Assembly (NCBI GenBank): GCA_964501265.1 | Contig: CAZCSK010000001.1 | Location: 164,457 to 228,456, forward strand | Direction: 5' to 3' | From: CAZCSK01 sp964501265 | Lineage (GTDB): Bacteria > Actinomycetota > CADDZG01 > JAHWKV01 | DNA: 64,000 nucleotides | In this document: positions 58,687-64,000 of the stretch, piece after piece | How the letters are laid out: each line of letters begins with the position of its first letter | How positions within the stretch are numbered: the first letter of the stretch is position 1 | Notes under the pieces: model-generated | Seen by the model: the letters and a program-made list of their open reading frames with translations, nothing else | Told to the model about the DNA's origin: nothing | The model's database searches: none | Program-made: the position numbers and the translations under genes

Positions 58687-60894
58687 TCAAGGCCTTTGCA
58701 AATCCGACATGGAGCGAGCGGCCCCCTTCAGAAAGACGGAGCGCAGAAGGTCTTCTCTTCCCAGAAGGTCCTGCCCGGCGCCGGAAAACTTTATCTCGCC
58801 CTTCTCCATGAAATAGGCGTGGTGCGCGATAGACAGTGCGAGATTGACGGACTGCTCAACCAAAACGACTGTGGTTCCGCCTTCGTTTATCTTTTTTACC
58901 GCCACGAGAAGTTCCGAGACCACCATCGGGGCAAGACCAAGAGACAGCTCGTCGATGCAAAGTAACTTTGGCTTGAGGATCAGCGCTCTGGCGAGGGCGA
59001 CCATCTGTTGCTCGCCTCCGGACAGTGTGCCCGCCCCTTGATTACGCCGCCCCGCCAGATCGGGAAAGAGCTCGAAGGCGGCATCGATACCCCGCTCTAT
59101 CGATTGCAGATCCTTTCCATGCGAATAGCCTGCGGTCCGAAGGTTTTCAACCACCGACAAGGACGGAAAGACCGGCCGCCCGCTTGGAATGTGAACTATG
59201 CCAAGCCCCACGCGCCTCTCCGCTCCCATATAAGTGATGTTCTGGCCTAGGAAACGGACCGTACCGCGCGCGGGGATTCCCAGGCCGGAGATAACACGGA
59301 GCAGCGTCGACTTGCCCGCCCCGTTAGTACCGAGAAGCGCGATGATGCTTCCCTCGTCCACGGTGAAGTCGATGTTGAAGAGAACCTGCACATTGCCGTA
59401 GAAAAAATCACATCCGCGGACTTCCGCAAGGGGCAGTTGGGTGCCCGAAGATCGGAGTGCCTGAACGCGTTCGTCTTCGATGATTTCATCGGTTAGCAGA
59501 TCCAAATCGCGCGAAAAAGTCGATCCTGCACCGGCCATGATCCAAGCCCCGATTACCGAGGGGACCACAACAAGAGAAAGTGCAGGCCGATAACCGATCC
59601 GGTCGGCTAGGCCGCCGATCAGCACGCCACCCATCAGCCCGCCAAAGAACCCTACGTAGATGCCCTGCACCGCGAAGCTATGGCCGCGCATGCGCGGAGG
59701 AACGATGGCACTGAGCAAGTTGAGAGTGGCGGGCACGACGCCCGCGACGGCCGCAGTCGCGACCGCGTGGGCCAGAGTAAAAAGATAGATGTTCGGCTGG
59801 AAGACCGAGATCGGCACCATGAGGCCGTACGCCCCGATGAAAATCCCGAGCATCCGAAAAGCCCTTTCGGGACTGCGCCGATAAAGGCGCTCCCCCAACT
59901 TTCCTCCGACCGCGTATCCGATTGCCGAAGAAGCACCGAAGACCGATAGCATCAGACCCCGCCCGAACGGGTCCACTCCGTACTGGCGCTCAACGAAAAG
60001 GATGATGAAGGCGCTGCTTCCGTAGATCCCCACCCCAACGACTGCCAGCCCGATAAGAATTCGATACAGGGTCCCGATCGCCAGCAGGCGTTGGAGCACC
60101 TCACCAAATCGTAGCGAAACCTCCGTGATCGGCTCCGCCGACGAAGGGGGGGCTGCTACCCCCCCGGCCCCCCTTACCTCACTTCGTATCTGATCAGTGT
60201 CGTATCGCCCGTACCCGGGGTCCTTTAACCTCAGAGCGAACAGCACCGCGACCAACGTCAGAAGTCCGGTCAGAGGAAACACGATTCTAAAGCTCAGATC
60301 CAAGACGCCCGCGAGGAAACCAATCAGTCCCGGCCCGATCACGGCTCCGAGGGTTGCGAGCGCGAAGTAAGCACCGAAAATTCGATTTCTTCCGACCGGC
60401 GGATAGCTATCCGACAGAAGGGGAAGGAACACCGACTGTCGACTTGAATCGGAGAGCCCCCTGAACATTCGGACCAGACCCAGCTCGAACTTCCCTCGCA
60501 CTAGGCCGGCGACGATTTGCAATATCCCCCAGGTCACAGCCGAGATCTGAATGATCTTTGCGCGGCTTTTCCTAGTTGCAAGCGAGGCAAGTGGAATGGC
60601 TCCGAACACAACGGCTAAGCCCTGGATCGCCCCGATCAGACCTACCTCCGCGTTGGTAAGAGAGAAAGCCCGCTTGATCTCTGGGCTAAGGACGCTGAAG
60701 GCGTAGATATCTATCGAGTCGATAAGACCGAGAAGCGAAAGGGCCGCGAGCGGATACCACCCGAAGGCCGATGACTTGACCACCTGCGACAAGGGTGGCT
60801 CGTCAGATGAGTCGTCGCCGAGGATCCCTAGATGTCGGCGGGCCCGTTCGCGCAAGCGCACTTGATCGTCGGTGTCGATGTCCTCACCACTCAC
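58687..60894 (-). CDS. MFS permease fused to a LivF-type ABC ATPase
   Basis: 735 residues. About 40-440 is a 12-helix MFS domain (LSLLGLIDSIDIYAFSVLSP, LSDSSRQSVFLPLLSDSYPP). About 490-735 is a LivF ATPase with VRGCDFFYGNVQVLFNIDF, Walker A GTNGAGKST, signature LSGGEQQ and Walker B LLCIDELSLGLAP. The central cytoplasmic loop holds a Pal-2 fragment reading RGAGGVAAPPSS. It lies between the tri-fusion permease gene and a small membrane protein, so the complete module needs very few chains. Confidence 0.9.
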   Translation of the reverse strand: MSGEDIDTDDQVRLRERARRHLGILGDDSSDEPPLSQVVKSSAFGWYPLAALSLLGLIDSIDIYAFSVLSPEIKRAFSLTNAEVGLIGAIQGLAVVFGAIPLASLATRKSRAKIIQISAVTWGILQIVAGLVRGKFELGLVRMFRGLSDSSRQSVFLPLLSDSYPPVGRNRIFGAYFALATLGAVIGPGLIGFLAGVLDLSFRIVFPLTGLLTLVAVLFALRLKDPGYGRYDTDQIRSEVRGAGGVAAPPSSAEPITEVSLRFGEVLQRLLAIGTLYRILIGLAVVGVGIYGSSAFIILFVERQYGVDPFGRGLMLSVFGASSAIGYAVGGKLGERLYRRSPERAFRMLGIFIGAYGLMVPISVFQPNIYLFTLAHAVATAAVAGVVPATLNLLSAIVPPRMRGHSFAVQGIYVGFFGGLMGGVLIGGLADRIGYRPALSLVVVPSVIGAWIMAGAGSTFSRDLDLLTDEIIEDERVQALRSSGTQLPLAEVRGCDFFYGNVQVLFNIDFTVDEGSIIALLGTNGAGKSTLLRVISGLGIPARGTVRFLGQNITYMGAERRVGLGIVHIPSGRPVFPSLSVVENLRTAGYSHGKDLQSIERGIDAAFELFPDLAGRRNQGAGTLSGGEQQMVALARALILKPKLLCIDELSLGLAPMVVSELLVAVKKINEGGTTVVLVEQSVNLALSIAHHAYFMEKGEIKFSGAGQDLLGREDLLRSVFLKGAARSMSDLQRP
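60145..60174 (-). repeat. Pal-2 fragment (copy I) inside the MFS-LivF gene
   Basis: GGGGGGGCTGCTACCCCCCC with a following GGCCCCCC matches the right arm of Pal-2. On the coding strand it reads GAGGVAAPP, the same frame as in BirA. Confidence 0.65.
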
Positions 60895-61364
60895 TGCGGC
60901 GGCACCAGCTGGTACACAACCCAGAACCCGGCATCCCTGCGCATACGAAGGTCGACCTGGACCGAGCCGCCTCCAGCTCCCCGGCGCAGCACCGTCACAA
61001 AAACCTCGCCCCGGTCGTTTGGGCCCCGAGCAAGGCCCTCCACGCGGCAGTCGGTGGTGGCAGGCATTTTAGCGAGTATGGAGGCCTCGGTTGGCTCCCT
61101 ATAAAGGTTCGCGACTCTATCGAATCGGCCAGGAAAATATCCCGCCCGAAAGGTCTCCTGATAGCGGAGGGCGTCCCTGGAAACGAGGGCATCGCACCAG
61201 ACGCGGGCGCGGACCAGGGTCTCCCTATCGGTCGCTCCGCGAAGCCCCGCCACGGCGGTGCCAATGAGAGTTCCGGCGAAGACGACTCCAAAAGCAATCG
61301 CCAATACCAGTTTGGGGTTTCGCGTCTTAGTATCGTCTGGGCCGGGGCTCCTGGAGCGTCTCAT
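60891..61364 (-). CDS. Single-pass membrane protein of unknown function in the Liv module
   Basis: 157 residues from ATG at 61364 (GAGAGGA upstream). One helix near the N-terminus (LVLAIAFGVVFAGTLIGTAV), then a soluble domain facing out with LRYQETFRAGYFPGRFDRVA and VQVDLRMRRDAGFWVVYQLV, possibly an NTF2-like fold. Its stop overlaps the MFS-LivF ATG by 4 nt. Perhaps an accessory subunit of the transporter. Confidence 0.65.
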   Translation of the reverse strand: MRRSRSPGPDDTKTRNPKLVLAIAFGVVFAGTLIGTAVAGLRGATDRETLVRARVWCDALVSRDALRYQETFRAGYFPGRFDRVANLYREPTEASILAKMPATTDCRVEGLARGPNDRGEVFVTVLRRGAGGGSVQVDLRMRRDAGFWVVYQLVPPQ

Positions 61365-61401
61365 TGGAACGATCCTCTCACGTGTGTAAACTGGTGATAT
61401 C
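61364..61401 (+). promoter_or_regulatory. Promoter of the substrate-binding protein gene
   Basis: -35 TTGGAA (61364-61369), 17-nt spacer, -10 TAAACT (61387-61392), then 6 nt to ATC at 61399. It fits the leaderless spacing seen elsewhere, but with a non-standard initiation codon. The -35 overlaps the divergent gene's ATG. Confidence 0.5.
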
Positions 61402-62898
61402 AAGCTGAGATTTTGGCGGGGAAGAGAACTGCCTATCCTCGCTACCGCCGCGGTCACCATTACTCTTGTTTCGCTTGCTCTGTTGTCCTCCCGGCCTTCG
61501 GAGCTGCGCAAGAAGACGGCCGAGCAGATATCAACGACCAATGCCCCGGAAGAACCGGCTGTCGAAGGCGCCCCTGGTGAGGTCCTGCCGGACGCCAGTC
61601 AGTCCCCTGTCTCAACCGGAACATCCAAAAGGACCGCTACGACAAAGGCCGCGATAAAGGCGGGCTCGGGCGCGGCCCCTCTAGAAGCCGGGTTGGGCCG
61701 CGGGATCACGGCTGACAAAATCAAGCTGGGTTTCATCATCGTTGAGAACAATCAAAAAATGCTTAGCTTCTACGGAGTTCAAGGAGGCGCGACCGGCGAC
61801 ACCAAACAGCAGGTCAACGCAGTGGTCGACGATATGAACGCTCGCGGCGGGATCCTGGGCAGAAAGATCGAACCGGTGTTTCGAACTCTCGACTCGACGG
61901 CTTCCGGAGATCCATTCCCATCATTTTGTGCCGCGTTCAGTCAGGACGAGAAGGTTTTCGCCGTGCTGTCTCCTTGGAACTCGACTGCCGACTTCCACGC
62001 TTGCCTTGCCAAAGCCGGCACTCTTTACATGACCGACGCTCTGACCCAGGAAGACCAGGAGATGTTCGCAGAGTTCAAGCCTTATCTTGTTTCTGGCATG
62101 ATGACGTCGTCGCGTGCCGCGGTGACGCTCGCTCGAGCGCTGCACAAGGCGGGATTTTTCGCGCCGGGCACAAAGCTTGGGATCATCCGGCCAAACAACC
62201 CAACCGGTATTCGCGTGAGCGACAAATACTTCAAGCCCACTCTGGCCTCACTCGGCGTGACGCCTGTAGATGAAACTAACTCCGGTCTCACAAGTCCGGC
62301 TGGCGCCACCGCAGCCCAGCGGTTCGCCGGAAAGCAGATCGATCGCGTGGCGTTTATCACGTCGGCGGGTGGACCGCCGTTGGGCTTCATGGCCGGCGCC
62401 CAATCCCAGGGATACTTCCCGCTCTACGGGATTGCCAGCCCCGACAGCCCCGCTTTCCTTGCCCAGAACGCCCCCGTCACTCAGCTCCGCGGCACGATCG
62501 GGGCCGGTTGGTCCCCGGGGCTTGACGTACTCGACTCCGAGGGGCCGCCCTTCACTCCGGCTGAGAAAAGATGCATGGCCGCCCACGCCAAAGCGGGCAC
62601 CACTTACGTGGGTCGGGGAGGGGGAGATGTTGGCGCGTTCGTAGCACTGACGTTCTGCGACATGCTTTGGCTTCTCGAGGAGGCGGGAACAAAGGCGGGG
62701 AAAACGCTCAACGTCAGCTCGTTTGCTGCGGCCCTTGCAGAGATCGCAACCTCGCATCAAACCACAGTCACCTTCGGAACGAGCTTCTCGCCGGGAGCCT
62801 ATGACGGGGCCAACCAATACCGCCCTCTTGCATACGACGACACTCCCTCTTGTAGGTGCTTCCGGTACTCGGGCCCGGCGCAAAGCGTTCCGCGCTAA
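61399..62898 (+). CDS. ABC transporter substrate-binding protein, branched-chain amino acid type; non-canonical start
   Basis: About 499 residues if read from ATC at 61399 (or 497 from CTG at 61405). The next usable start, TTG at 61483, would cut off the hydrophobic export segment LPILATAAVTITLVSLALLS. A Ser/Thr/Pro-rich linker follows, then a type I periplasmic binding fold: ITADKIKLGFIIVENNQKML, VDDMNARGGILGRKIEPVF and KLGIIRPNNPTGIRVSDKY. It is divergent from the MFS-LivF and LivHMG genes and presumably serves them; the ligand is unknown. Confidence 0.8.
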   Translation: MKLRFWRGRELPILATAAVTITLVSLALLSSRPSELRKKTAEQISTTNAPEEPAVEGAPGEVLPDASQSPVSTGTSKRTATTKAAIKAGSGAAPLEAGLGRGITADKIKLGFIIVENNQKMLSFYGVQGGATGDTKQQVNAVVDDMNARGGILGRKIEPVFRTLDSTASGDPFPSFCAAFSQDEKVFAVLSPWNSTADFHACLAKAGTLYMTDALTQEDQEMFAEFKPYLVSGMMTSSRAAVTLARALHKAGFFAPGTKLGIIRPNNPTGIRVSDKYFKPTLASLGVTPVDETNSGLTSPAGATAAQRFAGKQIDRVAFITSAGGPPLGFMAGAQSQGYFPLYGIASPDSPAFLAQNAPVTQLRGTIGAGWSPGLDVLDSEGPPFTPAEKRCMAAHAKAGTTYVGRGGGDVGAFVALTFCDMLWLLEEAGTKAGKTLNVSSFAAALAEIATSHQTTVTFGTSFSPGAYDGANQYRPLAYDDTPSCRCFRYSGPAQSVPR

Positions 62899-62904
62899 AG
62901 ATTA

Positions 62905-63846
62905 GTGTTCGCATCGGTTAACGGAACCCGCATCTTCTTTGACGTAGACGGAGCAAGGGTCGTCTGGGAAGACACGGTTGAGGTGGAGCGGCCAGTCATG
63001 GTCCTACTGCCCGGAGGGCCGGGGTCATCGCACATGCATTACAAGCGCGAGAGAGCCGGATTCTCGAGATTCAAGTCGGCGTTTCAAATGGTGTATGTCG
63101 ACTGGCGGGGAGCCGGTAGGTCCGATCCCGTTGACCACGACTCGATGACACTCTCCCAAACCGCGGCCGATGTAGAGGCCCTTCGGGAGCTTCTCGGGAT
63201 CGAGAAGTGGGTCGTGCTGGGCGCCTCGGGAGGCGGCGCTTGGGCCCTGTGTTACGCGGCCGCCTACCCAGAACATGTAAGCCATTTGATTGTTCTGCAT
63301 GCGCCGGCTGGAGGCGACGATTTTGCGGCGACCGCGGAATCGATGGCCAGACGCGCCGGGGTGACAGACGAGGCCGCAATCGACATCTATCGCAGATTCG
63401 TTGGAGGGGATTTGGATGAACCTGTCGAAGAGTGGGCAATGACGCTGCGCAACACAATCCTTCAAGTCCAGAATGCCCTTTACGTGGATCCAGGCAAGCA
63501 CCCAGAAATCGTCGCGGCCCGTACCCGCGCCTGGAACAGCCAGCCCTCCGAGAGTCTTATCAAAGAATTCGACGCATCTCGTTCGTACCTGCGCGACTTT
63601 GCCAAGAGCTATCGTGTCGCAGACATCGGCCACCTGATCACTTGCCCTACCCTGGTTATCACTGGTGAAACGGATCCCGTAGCAAGACCTAAAGATTCCG
63701 AAGAGATCCACAATGCGGTAGCCGGGTCGGAGCTATTCATCCACTCAGGGGGGCATATGCCTCACGGTGATGAGCAGGGCCCCTTCTTCGAACGAATTTG
63801 GGACTTCTTGGCAAACCACGGGATCGAGGTATCCGAAACCCGGTGA
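62905..63846 (+). CDS. Alpha/beta hydrolase, proline iminopeptidase-like
   Basis: 313 residues from GTG at 62905. LLPGGPGSSHMHYKRE has the oxyanion HGGPG-like loop, YVDWRGAGRSDPVDHDS is typical of S33 peptidases, VVLGASGGGAWALCYAAAYP holds the nucleophile Ser, TGETDPVARPKDSEEI the Asp, and HSGGHMPHGDEQG the His. Six nt after the binding-protein gene, so it may process the transported compound. Confidence 0.82.
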   Translation: MFASVNGTRIFFDVDGARVVWEDTVEVERPVMVLLPGGPGSSHMHYKRERAGFSRFKSAFQMVYVDWRGAGRSDPVDHDSMTLSQTAADVEALRELLGIEKWVVLGASGGGAWALCYAAAYPEHVSHLIVLHAPAGGDDFAATAESMARRAGVTDEAAIDIYRRFVGGDLDEPVEEWAMTLRNTILQVQNALYVDPGKHPEIVAARTRAWNSQPSESLIKEFDASRSYLRDFAKSYRVADIGHLITCPTLVITGETDPVARPKDSEEIHNAVAGSELFIHSGGHMPHGDEQGPFFERIWDFLANHGIEVSETR

Positions 63847-63886
63847 CTAATTGGTCACGGTTCGCTTACGCAGGTTCAAGCGAAAA

Positions 63887-63915
63887 AAAATCGGCCTCCT
63901 CGCGGGGCCGATTTT
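63887..63915. terminator. Bidirectional terminator between the hydrolase and carD-like genes
   Basis: AAAATCGGCC and GGCCGATTTT form a 10-bp stem; A and T runs on the two sides give a U tract in either direction. Confidence 0.8.
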
Positions 63916-63929
63916 AGTTTTGGAAAATA

Positions 63930-64000
63930 TTAGGAAAGAACTTTGTCCAGCATCTTGCCGGCCTCTTCCTCGTCAACATTGGCGGCAAAGCAGAGTTCGG
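63930..64000 (-). CDS. carD: 3' end of a CarD/CdnL-like transcription regulator
   Basis: Only the last 23 codons are present: ELCFAANVDEEEAGKMLDKV then LS and a TAA. This matches the C-terminal helix of actinobacterial CarD, and the gene sits on the side of ispD where carD is expected. Most of the protein lies outside the window. Confidence 0.65.
   Translation of the reverse strand, partial: ELCFAANVDEEEAGKMLDKVLS

Overview
This 64 kb window looks like a metagenome-assembled scaffold from a GC-rich member of the Actinomycetota, probably outside the well-studied genera. The lineage call rests on the carD/ispD/ispF/cysS/rlmB neighbourhood, a DUF3263 gene beside a LytR_C-type protein, a CysO-like sulfur carrier, an F420-dependent NADP reductase, GroEL under a CIRCE operator, and many genes that look leaderless. 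No rRNA, CRISPR array, prophage or intact insertion sequence was found. There are three assembly gaps of exactly 100 N (8244-8343, 24835-24934, 40791-40890), each inside a tandem repeat.

Layout. 1-3000: methylcrotonyl-CoA-carboxylase-like subunits. 3.3-8.8 kb: a giant LPXTG surface protein, then biotin ligase convergent to it. 8.9-15.9 kb: DUF885 protein, biotin carboxylase/BCCP, F420:NADPH reductase, large subunit of a split methylmalonyl-CoA mutase, a membrane protein and a ZIP transporter. 16-27.3 kb: succinate dehydrogenase with a CADD-like gene between sdhA and sdhB, two isocitrate-dehydrogenase-like paralogues, malate dehydrogenase, a VapBC-like pair and citrate synthase. 27.3-36 kb: folD, purH, sucD/Asp-box protein/sucC, the mutase B12 subunit, a fused AccD-AccA carboxyltransferase and a class III cyclase. 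36-49.5 kb: lipase-like protein, truncated prenyl synthase, cupredoxin, groEL, H1-like protein, HAD pseudogene, DUF4395/thioredoxin, cysO/thrC, envelope genes, glutamate dehydrogenase and tRNA-Thr. 49.5-64 kb: rlmB, cysS, MFS, a nucleotidyltransferase/XRE pair, ispF, ispD, a fused branched-chain-type ABC system, an alpha/beta hydrolase and the 3' end of a CarD-like gene.

Metabolically the window carries most of the TCA cycle together with propionyl/methylmalonyl-CoA and leucine-type carboxylase chemistry. BirA would biotinylate the carboxylases, and the mutase would feed succinyl-CoA to SucCD and Sdh.

The most unusual content is two families of palindromic elements, named here Pal-1 (about 90-130 bp) and Pal-2 (about 67-75 bp). 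Pal-1 copies lie between genes (3021, 18551, about 24744, 28272), and one lies in frame in the linker of the AccD-AccA fusion (34037-34152). Pal-2 is tandemly amplified in frame inside birA as a 25-residue repeat. It forms the junction of the mutase and npdG genes, where it supplies a stop codon, a ribosome binding site and a start codon. It also replaces the missing N-terminus of the prenyl synthase and leaves a small in-frame insert in an MFS-ATPase fusion. This resembles Rickettsia and Wolbachia palindromic elements in behaviour, but I do not recognise either family.

A second theme is a fixed pattern, TAnnnT followed by 6 nt and then the start codon, at ten genes, which indicates widespread leaderless transcription. 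Three genes lack any usable ATG, GTG or TTG start.
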